A stretch of 62,036 nt of DNA from Cohnella luojiensis (GCF_004564235.1 NZ_SOMN01000034.1:1-62036), one strand, 5' to 3'; shown: positions 44,123 to 55,036, counted from the first letter of the stretch. Notes: generated by a model from the letters alone, not told the origin. Translations and numbers: made by a program.

Positions 44123-44983
44123 CTATCGATGAAGTACGGGTTTTAATTCCGAAATGATTTCTTCCATTTGTTTCGCGCAATGTTCGTACATGTTTTTAGC
44201 CTTTTTATTTCTCGTTGTCAGTCCAAATAGCATCAAATCGGCTTCGCATTTCTTTAATGTTGAGAACAAAACAGCCTTTTTTTGCGGTAGAGGCACTTTG
44301 ATTTGATCGTCATATAAATCCACATACAATTGGCCATACGAATCGACTTGGCCCAGGAATACATTTTCAATCGCCGCACCCAGTTTTTCTAATTCCGTAT
44401 TTAACCATTCTCGGCTTAACCCCAAGGTTGCTAATGGCTCGTCCATGATTTTGCCGTCCATGATGACCGCTTGAGGCTCCTGCTCGGGACTGACCTTGAT
44501 CCCTAGATGTTTGGGGGTAAGCGGTTGATTTTCCCGAGTTAACAGCACGTTAATGTCACCGCTTGGTTCCATGACCGCAAATTCGACATCCGCCACCTTA
44601 AATACCGTTTTCTTGCGCAATTGTTCCATGAGATCATCAGTGGATAGCCGTTCCTTTTTTAAATTATCTTCCAACACTTTCCCGTCTTTAATTAATACAG
44701 TTCCTTTGCTGTCAATAAAATCCCGCATCTTTTTGCTTTTCATTTGCAGAAATTCAATGCCCAATGAAACGAAAGCCCAAACCGATATAGCGATTATGCC
44801 TAAATACCAATTCGCGTCTAAATCCAAAGAAATGTAAGCAGCCAAGCTGCCGATCGTAATCCCGGTAATGTATTCGAACATGGACAGTTGAGATACTTGT
44901 CTTTTACCTAACAACTTGGTAATAACGAACAGTATGACAACCGCTAATAACGTTCGATAAGCCACTTCAAATCCGGTTGGCAC
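44123..44983 (-). CDS. YetF-type DUF421 membrane protein with DUF1657-like tail
   Basis: A 286-residue protein. Residues 1-85 hold three helices (TLLAVVILFVITKLLGKRQV; YITGITIGSLAAYISLDLDA); 85-220 form the DUF421 cytosolic fold (KGTVLIKDGKVLEDNLKKER; PQAVIMDGKIMDEPLATLGL). Residues about 235-286 read LFSTLKKCEADLMLFGLTTR then NKKAKNMYEHCAKQMEEII, which lines up with the DUF1657 protein encoded across the divide (SLKSAQASLEQFALETQNQE, AKTLYTNAAGQAQQIL). Start GTG with AAGGAGGA. It opens the operon yetF-spoVAC-AD-AEb, as in spoVA2mob-type operons of heat-resistant Bacillus spores. Confidence 0.92.
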   Translation of the reverse strand: MPTGFEVAYRTLLAVVILFVITKLLGKRQVSQLSMFEYITGITIGSLAAYISLDLDANWYLGIIAISVWAFVSLGIEFLQMKSKKMRDFIDSKGTVLIKDGKVLEDNLKKERLSTDDLMEQLRKKTVFKVADVEFAVMEPSGDINVLLTRENQPLTPKHLGIKVSPEQEPQAVIMDGKIMDEPLATLGLSREWLNTELEKLGAAIENVFLGQVDSYGQLYVDLYDDQIKVPLPQKKAVLFSTLKKCEADLMLFGLTTRNKKAKNMYEHCAKQMEEIISELKPVLHR

Positions 44984-45104
44984 TTTATAATCCTCCTTCT
45001 GTCAGCATAACTGCAATATAAATTGTTTGTCGGATTCACCAATGTTATGAAGAGTAAGCGTTAAAATCATTTCCCATTCTGAATTAGGAATAAATTTAAC
45101 AGAC

Positions 45105-45134
45105 GCATAAAAAATATCTTTAAGTTCGATAATA
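45105..45134 (+). promoter_or_regulatory. Sigma-G-like promoter of the DUF1657 gene
   Basis: -35-like GCATA (45105-45109), an 18-base spacer, and -10-like GATAATA (45128-45134). Compared with GYATR/CATNMTA only the first -10 base differs. The ribosome site starts about 12 bases after. Confidence 0.5.
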
Positions 45135-45162
45135 AATTTGTTGTGGATAGGAGGTGATATCA

Positions 45163-45369
45163 TTGACAGTAGCATCCCAAGTAAAGACTTGCGTAGCATC
45201 TTTAAAAAGCGCTCAAGCAAGCCTTGAGCAATTTGCTTTAGAAACTCAAAACCAAGAAGCAAAAACCCTTTACACAAATGCAGCCGGGCAAGCCCAGCAA
45301 ATCTTGCAGCAGGTTGAAAGTCGAGTCCAACAATTGGAAAACGAAGAACCACAATATAAAGGCTTCTAA
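45163..45369 (+). CDS. DUF1657 spore-associated small protein
   Basis: A 68-residue soluble helical protein, TVASQVKTCVASLKSAQASL through EQFALETQNQEAKTLYTNAA to VESRVQQLENEEPQYKGF, the DUF1657 pattern. Start TTG 45163 is preferred over GTG 45154 because AGGAGGTGAT is then at ideal distance. DUF1657 genes occur with spoVA2mob operons; their function is not established. It is divergent from the yetF-spoVA operon and has its own sigma-G-like promoter and terminator. Confidence 0.88.
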   Translation: MTVASQVKTCVASLKSAQASLEQFALETQNQEAKTLYTNAAGQAQQILQQVESRVQQLENEEPQYKGF

Positions 45370-45412
45370 TATATGTAGGTAACATTGAATATAAAATGCG
45401 TTCCCAATAATC

Positions 45413-45450
45413 GGGAAAGAGACGTTCCATTGCTGGAACGTCTCTTTCCC
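45413..45450 (+). terminator. Terminator after the DUF1657 gene
   Basis: A perfect 16-bp stem (45413-45428 / 45435-45450) with loop ATTGCT, about 45 bases after the stop codon. Confidence 0.75.
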
Positions 45451-45523
45451 TTGCATAAATTAGTCCAATTAACACCCTCACGAAGAAGCAAACAGGAATA
45501 CTCCGGCATATTATTTATCGTAG

Positions 45524-46036
45524 GTGATCTGCCCAATAATGTTCGAGAAGGTGTTTCTGTTGAGACAAAATGAAATGTGGCTTTCTGTTGTAACCGAGTT
45601 ATCCCTCAGCCTGTATGGCGAACAGATGGTTTGTTCCATGAGCACACAGTTGTTTCATATACCCGAAACCAAAGATTTGAAAGGAAATGCGGAGATGCAT
45701 ACGCATCTTGTTCCGGCATCCTATCATCGTGTTACGGCAACCGGATCAGCGCTTAGGTTACAGAACGGTGAAAGCGCGCCATCCATAGTAGAAACGCTAA
45801 TAAATTGCATACAAAACGCCGAACAGAGAGACCGTAATGTACACGCCGGTTTACTTGTCATGAGGGATGCTGCCCCCGCATCATACAAACAATTTGTTGA
45901 AAATATCATACGCTGGCAAGAATATACTGAATTACATTTGCAAAATGCTAAACATTTCGTTATGCGAATTACAGGCTCTACCCCCGATCAACGTAACTAT
46001 TCGCCTAATCGACACTTCTATCCGTGTCTAAAATAG
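45524..46036 (+). CDS. Unrecognised protein in the spore-gene region
   Basis: A frame of 170 codons with no family I know. The first 17 codons are doubtful; the ATG at 45575 (MWLSVVTEL) or the ATG at 45638 (MSTQLFHIPETKDL) may be the real start, and no strong ribosome site decides. The second half, SIVETLINCIQNAEQRDRNV and YKQFVENIIRWQEYTELHLQ, is helical and amphipathic with codon use like its neighbours. The 3' end overlaps the convergent membrane-protein gene by 32 bases. Its place between DUF1657 and a small membrane protein suggests a spore role, but that is only inference. Confidence 0.5.
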   Translation: MICPIMFEKVFLLRQNEMWLSVVTELSLSLYGEQMVCSMSTQLFHIPETKDLKGNAEMHTHLVPASYHRVTATGSALRLQNGESAPSIVETLINCIQNAEQRDRNVHAGLLVMRDAAPASYKQFVENIIRWQEYTELHLQNAKHFVMRITGSTPDQRNYSPNRHFYPCLK

Positions 46037-46622
46037 ACAGAGGATGTCTCTTCGCTTTGTAGGCCAGATATAATGCGGTACCGGCGGCACCCACGGTTCC
46101 GCAAATGATATCAACCATCGTATCGGTCAAGCTGCCATTCTGGGATAAAAGCCCGAACAACCGATCGGTGGTGAATTCGTACATTTCCCAGCAACCCGCC
46201 ATAGCTACGGAAAAGAACAAAGCGAACCAAATCCCGATACGGGAAGAAATACGGGGCATACCTTGGTTCTGGATCATTTTCCTAAGCACCAAAAGTCCGA
46301 TGAAACAAAGAATGACACCGGAAAGCAGATGCTCCATTTTGTCCAAATACGGTATGACTTTATAGAAACCGAATAAGTTGGCGAAGAGCATGGCCACCGT
46401 AATAAAAAACAAAACAAAAAAACGAAGAGCGGGAAACCACTCGCTTTTCGTCCATTTGACCACCAATCGAATAAGAAGCAAAACCGATATGATCAGAATC
46501 GCCTGAAAGCTTCTAGAATTCACTCCCAGAAACGTGTAATAGACGATGCAGAAACCGCAAATAACATACAAGCCGATTTCGAAGGCGTCATTTAACCGTT
46601 GGTACCGTTTCCTCTTTGACAT
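46005..46622 (-). CDS. DUF2238/YjdF-like membrane protein
   Basis: A 205-residue protein with about six helices. The conserved part is YLDKMEHLLSGVILCFIGLL, followed by CWEMYEFTTDRLFG and DTMVDIICGTVGAAGTALYL, typical of the DUF2238 (YjdF) family, whose function is unknown. GTCAAAGAGG lies before the ATG. Single gene, convergent with the unrecognised gene at 45524-46036. Confidence 0.8.
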   Translation of the reverse strand: MSKRKRYQRLNDAFEIGLYVICGFCIVYYTFLGVNSRSFQAILIISVLLLIRLVVKWTKSEWFPALRFFVLFFITVAMLFANLFGFYKVIPYLDKMEHLLSGVILCFIGLLVLRKMIQNQGMPRISSRIGIWFALFFSVAMAGCWEMYEFTTDRLFGLLSQNGSLTDTMVDIICGTVGAAGTALYLAYKAKRHPLSILDTDRSVD

Positions 46623-46710
46623 GACAACCCCATATCCTTAGCTCTTAGGTAGTAAAAGGGCCCTCCCTTTGTCATAAAGACTTAGGGACAACCCTTATCG
46701 GTTGAGCATT

Positions 46711-46938
46711 CTAATAAAACCACCAATTCGCAACCGCGCCGACTATACCTAATCCGATAGCCCACCAGCCCAGAATATTTGCTTTACTGAAGACGGTAAT
46801 TAACCCGAGAACAACTGCAACGCAACCAAAGAATAGCGGAGCAGCGAAAAAAGCAATAATCCCTGCAGCGATTCCAATCCAAGCCATCCACATTGCTGAG
46901 GCATCGGTTCGATCTCGCCCCTTTACCTTTTCAGCCAT
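46711..46938 (-). CDS. Small two-helix membrane protein
   Basis: A 75-residue protein with a polar start (AEKVKGRDRTDASAMW) and two or three helices (IGIAAGIIAFFAAPLFFGC; ILGWWAIGLGIVGAVANW). A strong AGAAGGAGGTG stands before the ATG, so it is surely translated. It resembles small DUF4190-type membrane proteins but is too short to be sure. Confidence 0.7.
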   Translation of the reverse strand: MAEKVKGRDRTDASAMWMAWIGIAAGIIAFFAAPLFFGCVAVVLGLITVFSKANILGWWAIGLGIVGAVANWWFY

Positions 46939-46998
46939 TTGTACACCTCCTTCTGTTCTAATTTTCCCCGGTTAGCCGTTTTTATTTGCTGAATACAT

Positions 46999-47039
46999 AA
47001 AAAGCCGACGATTCCTAAGGATAGGAAACATCGGCTTTA
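46999..47039 (-). terminator. Terminator of the activase operon
   Basis: Stem AAAGCCGATGTTTCC with partner GGAATCGTCGGCTTT on the minus strand, followed by TTTTATG. It lies just past the stop of the gene at 47043. Confidence 0.8.
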
Positions 47040-47042
47040 TTA

Positions 47043-48641
<1,599 letters not shown>

Positions 48642-48661
48642 TCCTTCATTAGTTTAGGTTT

Positions 48662-51600
48662 CTATATAACCCCGGCTTGCTCGTTTGGCTGATTGCTCAG
48701 CAGTTCGGCGCGTTTTTGTTCCAATAGATGCTGCAGTTCCGCTTTTTTGCGGGCCAAATCCTGCAGCCGCTCTTCGTGAAGTCCCAGACTATGCGCATAG
48801 GTTTTAACCCGGATTTTGATCGATCCGCCTGGCTTGTTGGCGTCAATATCGTGCAAAGCCGAAAATGGCGTGCCTGCGGTCGAGATAATCGAATCGATCA
48901 ACCCGTAAGTAGGGGCGTCATGTCCGCATTTGAAACTGGACAGATCCAATACCGCTACATGGGGATGACGCGCGGCGAATTTGGCGGCCCATACCTTTTG
49001 CACGCTATTGGAGCTGAAATTTTCCGGCCATACATCGGTGACCTCAAGCGCGTATTTTACCCGCCCGCTTTGCAAATCATCGTTGAAAAAGCGGCGAAGC
49101 CAAGTCTCGTCTTTGGGAATGGAACGCATGGACAGAATTGGATAGCCAAGCACCTGAAATTCCTCCAGCACACCGTGATTCATACCGGGATCGGAATGAT
49201 AGGGCCGCCCGATCATCAGAATGGCAAGACGGTTTTCCTGTTCCACCTGCTCCAGAATCATGCGGCCTTTCTCCTGCATTTCATTGTCGAAAAGCTCCAT
49301 CGCCTTCCAACCCTGGTCTACGGCAAAGTCGCTTTCATCCTCCGTAATCTGGAGGTGATCCGCGAACGCCTCATACAATTGCTTTTTCATCATGTTCGGT
49401 TCGGTGAACGTGACGGCCGGATCCAGATAGACAATCCCTTTTGTCTCAAAGAAGTTTACTTCTTTGGTGAAGGCGGCCTTGATCACGTTCGGGGCGCCGG
49501 CCACGATCGGACAGCTGGCGGAATCCATCACGTTGTGCAGATGCGTCGGGATATGGGTGATGCATGGGAAAAAGAGATACTCGAGCGGCGTTTTTTCATG
49601 ATGCTTGAACAATAGGTTGTGAACATGGGCTTGCGCCACTTTCGAGGGGTAACAAGGATCGATGGATCCATATTTACCGCCTTCCTGCCACATTTCCTCG
49701 CTCGTATTGTCGCTGAATACAATGTTGCGCTGATTGATGCCCAGAGCCTCGAAATAAGTCCGCCAGAACGGTGCCGTAGACCAAATATTTAGCACGCGGG
49801 GAATCCCGATGCGGATTTTGCTTCGCCGTTCCGCGGCCTCAAGGGAAGAGCGCCTAAATTGACGTTGTTGTCCTTTTCCCATTCCGCCAAGCCCAAACCA
49901 ACCGCGTTTCAACCGTACGTCATCCACGGGTACATCCGATTCGGGCATTGGGTTAGAATCGTAGAAGTGTTGGAACATACGGCGCGCCTCATATTCCACC
50001 AGATTAGGATAGTGTTTTTTCAAATCCTGACGTATTTTGGTCAATTTAACGACTGCATCATTGTCTTCCACTGTCCCCTTCTCACAGGAGAAACCGGAAA
50101 TATATCGGGCGGTATTTCCATCCGGAGTCTCGGAATCGATAAAGGTGCGGCTGCAGTTATTGGGGCAGAAATTGCAGCGGGTGGATTCGTCGTTCCGTGA
50201 AATATAACGAAGCTCAATGGCGGAATCCATCCCCAAGAAGGTGGAATACCCCCGTCGCTTTACCACCCGCAACGTTTCCATGGCGGCCCCGATCGCTCCC
50301 GCTTCTCCCGGATGCGGATGAACGTATACTTCAGCATCGGGAACCCGTTGTTTGATATAGTCGACTTGGGCCTTGACCGCAGCCAGATTATACTGGGTTC
50401 CTCCCTGCAGTACGAACTTTCGCCCCAGTTCAGCCATCCGTGGAATCTGTACCACATACTGCCATATGTTTTTCGGCAGTACCATAGCCAAGCCGGCCAA
50501 CAATTCCTCTTTAGAATAACCCTCCTTCTGGAAATTTACCCGATCCGCATCCAAAAATACGGCACAACCATAGGAAAATTTAGGACTTAAGCCTGCGCCG
50601 AATGCCGTATCCGCATATTCCTGAACCGGAATGCCGAACTGATCCGCCATCGCCTGCAGCAGCATTCCATTTCCGGCAGAACATTGATTGGACAGCTTAA
50701 AGTTGCGGATATCCCTGTTTTTCAGGAACAGGACCTTAATATCCTGACCTCCGATATCGCAGATAACATCAATATCTCCGAATTCATGGACTGCGCTCAT
50801 CATATGAGCGACGGTTTCAACGATATTCACATCCGCCTTTAACGTTTTTTCCAATACATCCGCGGCATACCCCGTCGCGCCAAATCCGATGATCTCTAAT
50901 TCGGCTCCCTGCCCTCTAACCCTATCCCGGATCCGCTTCAGCATTTCCTTCGTATCTTCGAGGGGATTCCCTTTGGAAAGCTGATATTCCTTAAGAAGAA
51001 TGTTTCCATCGTCATCGACCAGAACGGCTTTGGACGATGTGGAACCACCGTCGAGACCGATCACGGCTCTCACCTTCTGCTCCGGAATAAGAGCGGCAGG
51101 TGTAAAGCGAGGAATACGATAACTCGTGCGGAATTCTTCCAGTTCATTCTCGCTAGCGGCCAGAGGCGGGCCCGCTTTCTCACCTAGCTTCGCTTGCCGG
51201 CCATGGGCAATGAATTCTTTGAGCCCTTCCAGCCCCGAATAGATTCCAACGCCGGCCGGTTCATACATGCCGTACAATACAGCACCGAATGCCGCGTAGT
51301 ACTGCGAATTGTCAGGCACAAAAATCAATTCATCGATAGGTATATCTTTGGGATAATCGTATCCCCGATCCTGCCAAGTCTGCGGGATTCGCTTACGCCA
51401 GCATTCTTGCAGGAAAGGCAAGTATGTATTCGGTCCGCCCAGCAGTAAGACGCGGTGCCGCAGAGTATTTCCGCGCGTAAGGACGGAAAGGTTCTGCATG
51501 ACGATGGCATCCGCGAGAGAACACATGATCTCAGGTGACGGTATGCCGCTTTTCACCAGATTGACAATATCCGTTTCCGCAAACACGCCGCATTTTGCGG

Positions 51601-52114
51601 CAACATGGTGTAGCTTGCTGTCATCAAAGTGCAGCTTACCTACTTCTTCCATGGGCATTCCCACTTTGATCATGCACTTGTCAATAGTGGCGCCCGTACC
51701 CGATGCGCACTTGTCATTCATTGAGGTCAGCGCTTGCTTATTCCCCGTTTCCTCATTTTCCTTAAATATGATGATCTTTGCGTCTTGTCCCCCTAATTCA
51801 ATCACGCTCCCAACATCGGGGTGAAGATGCTCCACCGCCATGGTAACGGCATTGACTTCTTGAACAAACTTTGCTCCAATGTGCGGGGCAATGGGGCCGC
51901 TGCCGGAGCCCGTCGTAAAGACACGGATATTTTCTTGTTTGGTTTCCGGATATTCATTTCCAATCGCAACCAGCAACTCCAAAACCTTTTCTGCCTGTTT
52001 CGTATGGTGGCGTTGATAATCCGACCATAGGATTTGTTTGCTTTCCGGATCGACTACTGTGGCTTTGACGGTCGTTGATCCTACGTCCATGCCGATGATT
52101 AAACGATCTGCCAT
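48662..52114 (-). CDS. Large BcrAD/BadFG-type activase with DUF2229
   Basis: A 1150-residue protein. Two ASKHA ATPase units come first: DRLIIGMDVGSTTVKATVVD with NDKCASGTGATIDKCMIKVG, and AVIGLDGGSTSSKAVLVDDD with LSNQCSAGNGMLLQAMADQF. The Cys of each unit would bind a shared [4Fe-4S] cluster. A Cys-rich linker follows (RCNFCPNNCSRTF), then DUF2229 and an HgdB-like part with SIDPCYPSKVAQAHVH, FPCITHIPTHLH and SFKCGHDAPTYG. ATG 52114 is chosen; AAGGGG is 7 bases before it. The protein would use ATP to push an electron at very low potential into its partner encoded downstream. Confidence 0.9.
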   Translation of the reverse strand: MADRLIIGMDVGSTTVKATVVDPESKQILWSDYQRHHTKQAEKVLELLVAIGNEYPETKQENIRVFTTGSGSGPIAPHIGAKFVQEVNAVTMAVEHLHPDVGSVIELGGQDAKIIIFKENEETGNKQALTSMNDKCASGTGATIDKCMIKVGMPMEEVGKLHFDDSKLHHVAAKCGVFAETDIVNLVKSGIPSPEIMCSLADAIVMQNLSVLTRGNTLRHRVLLLGGPNTYLPFLQECWRKRIPQTWQDRGYDYPKDIPIDELIFVPDNSQYYAAFGAVLYGMYEPAGVGIYSGLEGLKEFIAHGRQAKLGEKAGPPLAASENELEEFRTSYRIPRFTPAALIPEQKVRAVIGLDGGSTSSKAVLVDDDGNILLKEYQLSKGNPLEDTKEMLKRIRDRVRGQGAELEIIGFGATGYAADVLEKTLKADVNIVETVAHMMSAVHEFGDIDVICDIGGQDIKVLFLKNRDIRNFKLSNQCSAGNGMLLQAMADQFGIPVQEYADTAFGAGLSPKFSYGCAVFLDADRVNFQKEGYSKEELLAGLAMVLPKNIWQYVVQIPRMAELGRKFVLQGGTQYNLAAVKAQVDYIKQRVPDAEVYVHPHPGEAGAIGAAMETLRVVKRRGYSTFLGMDSAIELRYISRNDESTRCNFCPNNCSRTFIDSETPDGNTARYISGFSCEKGTVEDNDAVVKLTKIRQDLKKHYPNLVEYEARRMFQHFYDSNPMPESDVPVDDVRLKRGWFGLGGMGKGQQRQFRRSSLEAAERRSKIRIGIPRVLNIWSTAPFWRTYFEALGINQRNIVFSDNTSEEMWQEGGKYGSIDPCYPSKVAQAHVHNLLFKHHEKTPLEYLFFPCITHIPTHLHNVMDSASCPIVAGAPNVIKAAFTKEVNFFETKGIVYLDPAVTFTEPNMMKKQLYEAFADHLQITEDESDFAVDQGWKAMELFDNEMQEKGRMILEQVEQENRLAILMIGRPYHSDPGMNHGVLEEFQVLGYPILSMRSIPKDETWLRRFFNDDLQSGRVKYALEVTDVWPENFSSNSVQKVWAAKFAARHPHVAVLDLSSFKCGHDAPTYGLIDSIISTAGTPFSALHDIDANKPGGSIKIRVKTYAHSLGLHEERLQDLARKKAELQHLLEQKRAELLSNQPNEQAGVI

Positions 52115-52303
52115 CACATAACCCCTTTTCCAATTCATACATAAATCTTAGATTATACAATTAGCGTGACTTATATTACACCAGTTCAAATAAATCCAGG
52201 AATTCCCATGTCGAACTTAAACCTACTCGGGACAAATTAAATGATACCTGTGTTCTTATAAACTAAAACAGAACTCTTTGGCCATGGAGGAGAGACGATA
52301 GCA

Positions 52304-53719
52304 TTGCTTTGGATTATTTTCGCCCTATTACTTATACTCAGCCAAATTGTCGTAGTTCTAATGAATGAATATTGTCGTCCGCAAAAAGCAGTTGCTTGGC
52401 TTGTCATCCTATACATCTTTCCGTTTATAGGTTTTCTGTTTTACTATTTTGTCGCAAAAGAATATTCCTGTTTCAATCCCTCTCTCCGAAAAGACAACGG
52501 GATGTTGGAGCATTTAAAGGAAACACTTGCGGATCGATGCAAACGGAAACTGCCGATAAATCTGGTCGAGCAATCCGTTTACCATGATGACAATTTGCAG
52601 GCAATACTTAAAAACGGAAATACCCTCCCCATTACCGCCTGTAATGAAACAACGATATATATTGAAGGAAAAAAAGCATTTGAAGCGATGTTTGAATCCA
52701 TCTCCTTAGCGAAGCATCATATCCATATCGAATTTTACATTATCCGTGACGATGTTCTTGGGAAAGAGTTTCAACAATTATTAATCCGAAAAGCGCAGGA
52801 AGGAGTAAAAGTGCGACTTTTATACGACGGGATCGGTTGCTACCGCTTAGGGAAAAACTATATGAAGCGGCTGGAGAATGCGGGTGTGGAGACCGGTTGC
52901 TTTGCTCCGCTGCTATCCTCATTCATCAACAGGCAGATCAATTTTCGCAATCATCGGAAAATCGTGGTCGTGGATGGAGAAGTCGGTTTTATCGGAGGCT
53001 TAAATATCGGTGATGAATACTTGGGAAAAAACTCGGAATTCGGATATTGGCGGGATACTCATTTCAAGATTAAAGGCGATGCGGTTCTGTGGATTCAATA
53101 TACTTTTTCAGCCGATTGGTACGATGTTAAACAACAGTTGCTAACCACCCCCGCATATTATCCTGTTCAGGAAAGTCAAGGAAAAGAATTCGTACAAATC
53201 GTGAAAAGCGGTCCGGATGAAACGATTCTCGAGCTTATTTTCTCCTTCGTCGTTTCTGCGAAGAAGCGGATCTATATTGAAACGCCTTATTTCATACCCG
53301 ATCCCGGCGTTTTACTGGCTTTAAAGACGGCTGCAATTCGGGGAGTCGATGTTCGTGTCATTATTCCGGCAGTTCCTGATTCAAAACTTGTTTACTTCGC
53401 TTCATTGTCCTATGTTCGGGAATTGTTGCAAGCAGGAATTCGGTTTTATCGCTATCAAAAAGGGTTTATCCATGCCAAAGTAATCATAAGCGATGACATA
53501 GCATGCTCGGGCAGCGCAAATATGGATATGCGCAGCTTTACCGGCCAATTCGAGATTAGTGCGATTTTTTATGATGGGAAGACCGTTGATCGCCTAATTA
53601 ATGAATTTAATCAAGATCTCAGCAAAAGCGAGGAATTTTTGGGAGCGGAATTTGATGATCAGTCAAAATTTCAGATATTAAAAGAAGTTTTCGCGCGTCT
53701 GCTTTCCCCTTTATTTTAA
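52304..53719 (+). CDS. cls: Cardiolipin synthase, PLD family
   Basis: A 471-residue membrane enzyme that joins two phosphatidylglycerols into cardiolipin. Two N-terminal helices (LLILSQIVVVLMNEYCRPQK; WLVILYIFPFIGFLFYYFVA) are followed by two HKD motifs: FRNHRKIVVVDGEVGFIGGL and FIHAKVIISDDIACSGSANM. Length and order are normal for Cls. The start is TTG with GGAGGAG about 10 bases upstream. It opens a plus-strand row with a dehydrogenase and an aldolase. Confidence 0.93.
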   Translation: MLWIIFALLLILSQIVVVLMNEYCRPQKAVAWLVILYIFPFIGFLFYYFVAKEYSCFNPSLRKDNGMLEHLKETLADRCKRKLPINLVEQSVYHDDNLQAILKNGNTLPITACNETTIYIEGKKAFEAMFESISLAKHHIHIEFYIIRDDVLGKEFQQLLIRKAQEGVKVRLLYDGIGCYRLGKNYMKRLENAGVETGCFAPLLSSFINRQINFRNHRKIVVVDGEVGFIGGLNIGDEYLGKNSEFGYWRDTHFKIKGDAVLWIQYTFSADWYDVKQQLLTTPAYYPVQESQGKEFVQIVKSGPDETILELIFSFVVSAKKRIYIETPYFIPDPGVLLALKTAAIRGVDVRVIIPAVPDSKLVYFASLSYVRELLQAGIRFYRYQKGFIHAKVIISDDIACSGSANMDMRSFTGQFEISAIFYDGKTVDRLINEFNQDLSKSEEFLGAEFDDQSKFQILKEVFARLLSPLF

Positions 53720-53722
53720 GGT

Positions 53723-55036
53723 TTGAGCCCTTTTCCGTCGATTCCAATGCCGATGAATGATCATCTGGTAAATAGTACATACTTAGAAGCGATTATCAAC
53801 ATGAAAAAAGCAAAGTTGAAAAGAGTGATTTCATTGCGGTCTTTACAATTTGATCTTAGCCTCCCTCGCTATCTTTCCTGCAAGCTTGCAGGGAGAAGGT
53901 TTCCTTCGCTTTATTGGCATTCTGCATTTTCCTGCCTGCGGTATCAAGAAGTGCCGGAACCCGTACTGCCTAACGAGGAATGGGTAAAAGTGAAGGTGAC
54001 GTACGGGGGAATATGCGGCAGCGATATCAATTTGATTTGCCTGCATGACAGTCCTTCCGTCTCCCCCTTCACTTCGTTTCCGTTTACGATCGGTCATGAA
54101 TCGGTGGGAATCGTGGCGACAATCGGACAGGAAGTGCAACATTTGCAAAAAGGCGACCGGGTTGTTGTGAATCCTGTTTTGTCGTGTGCAACGAGAGGAA
54201 TTCCGGTTCCATGCCCTGCATGCGAGCGGGGGGATTATAGTCTCTGCAGCCGGATGACGGAAGGGATTATTGCCCCCGGATTGCTTATTGGGGCTTGCAA
54301 GGATACCGGAGGAAGCTGGAGTTCTTATTTTGTGGCGCATCGAAGCCAAATCGTTAAGCTGCCCGATGAAGTTAGCGACTTAAACGGAGTAATGGCGGAA
54401 CCTTTCAGCTGCGCCCTGCACGGCATTATGCGTAATCCGCCGAAAAATGAGGATACAGTCCTTGTCATCGGTTCAGGAACGATAGGGATTTGTATCGTAG
54501 CGGCAATCCGCGCATTGGATATTTCCTGCAAGATCGTCGTTTTATCCAAATACGACTTTCAGACCCGACTTGCTTTTCAATATGGGGCGGACGAAGTGAT
54601 TTCCGTTTCCCGGGGTCATCAATATATTTATAAAGTCGCGAAGATTCTCGGAGCCGAAGTTTTGAAACCCGTTTTCGGGCCGCCGGTGTTGCAGGGTGGA
54701 GCCGATCTGGTCATCGATTGTGCCGGCAACAGCCGCAGCATCAATGATGCTCTTCGTTTTGCCCGCAGAGGAGGAAAAGTAGTCCTGCTCGGATTGGCCG
54801 GTATTCTTAGTCGAGTTGATTGGACTCATGTTTGGCTGAATGAGCTGGATGTTAAAGGATGTTTTGCTTACGGAAGGGGAGAATTCCAAATGGCGGTAGG
54901 GTTGATGGCATCGGGAAAAGTGGATCTGTCTTCGATGGTTACCCATCGTTTCCCCCTCTATCAATACAAAACAGCCTTTCCTATGATTATTAACAAGGGC
55001 ACAACAGCTTGCATGAAAGCGGTATTTGAACCTTAA
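53723..55036 (+). CDS. Zinc-dependent alcohol dehydrogenase, MDR family
   Basis: A medium-chain dehydrogenase. Catalytic zinc ligands are in YGGICGSDINL and FTIGHESVGIV; structural zinc Cys are in VLSCATRG and CPACERGDYSLCS. The NAD(P) site is VLVIGSGTIGICIVAAIRAL. The frame starts at TTG 53723, 3 bases after cls, but no ribosome site fits well; ATG 53801 (MKKAKLKRVISLRSL) is a good alternative, giving about 411 residues. The substrate is unknown; sugar alcohols or threonine-like compounds are typical. A class II aldolase gene follows 32 bases later. Confidence 0.88.
   Translation: MSPFPSIPMPMNDHLVNSTYLEAIINMKKAKLKRVISLRSLQFDLSLPRYLSCKLAGRRFPSLYWHSAFSCLRYQEVPEPVLPNEEWVKVKVTYGGICGSDINLICLHDSPSVSPFTSFPFTIGHESVGIVATIGQEVQHLQKGDRVVVNPVLSCATRGIPVPCPACERGDYSLCSRMTEGIIAPGLLIGACKDTGGSWSSYFVAHRSQIVKLPDEVSDLNGVMAEPFSCALHGIMRNPPKNEDTVLVIGSGTIGICIVAAIRALDISCKIVVLSKYDFQTRLAFQYGADEVISVSRGHQYIYKVAKILGAEVLKPVFGPPVLQGGADLVIDCAGNSRSINDALRFARRGGKVVLLGLAGILSRVDWTHVWLNELDVKGCFAYGRGEFQMAVGLMASGKVDLSSMVTHRFPLYQYKTAFPMIINKGTTACMKAVFEP

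Noticed and set aside
45002..45481. 159-codon minus-strand frame over the DUF1657 gene
   Set aside because: The plus-strand DUF1657 gene has an ideal ribosome site and family match; the minus frame has neither and runs through the terminator.
48728..49615. 295-codon plus-strand frame opposite the activase
   Set aside because: Long only because the opposite strand is coding; His/Phe/Gly-rich with no motif.
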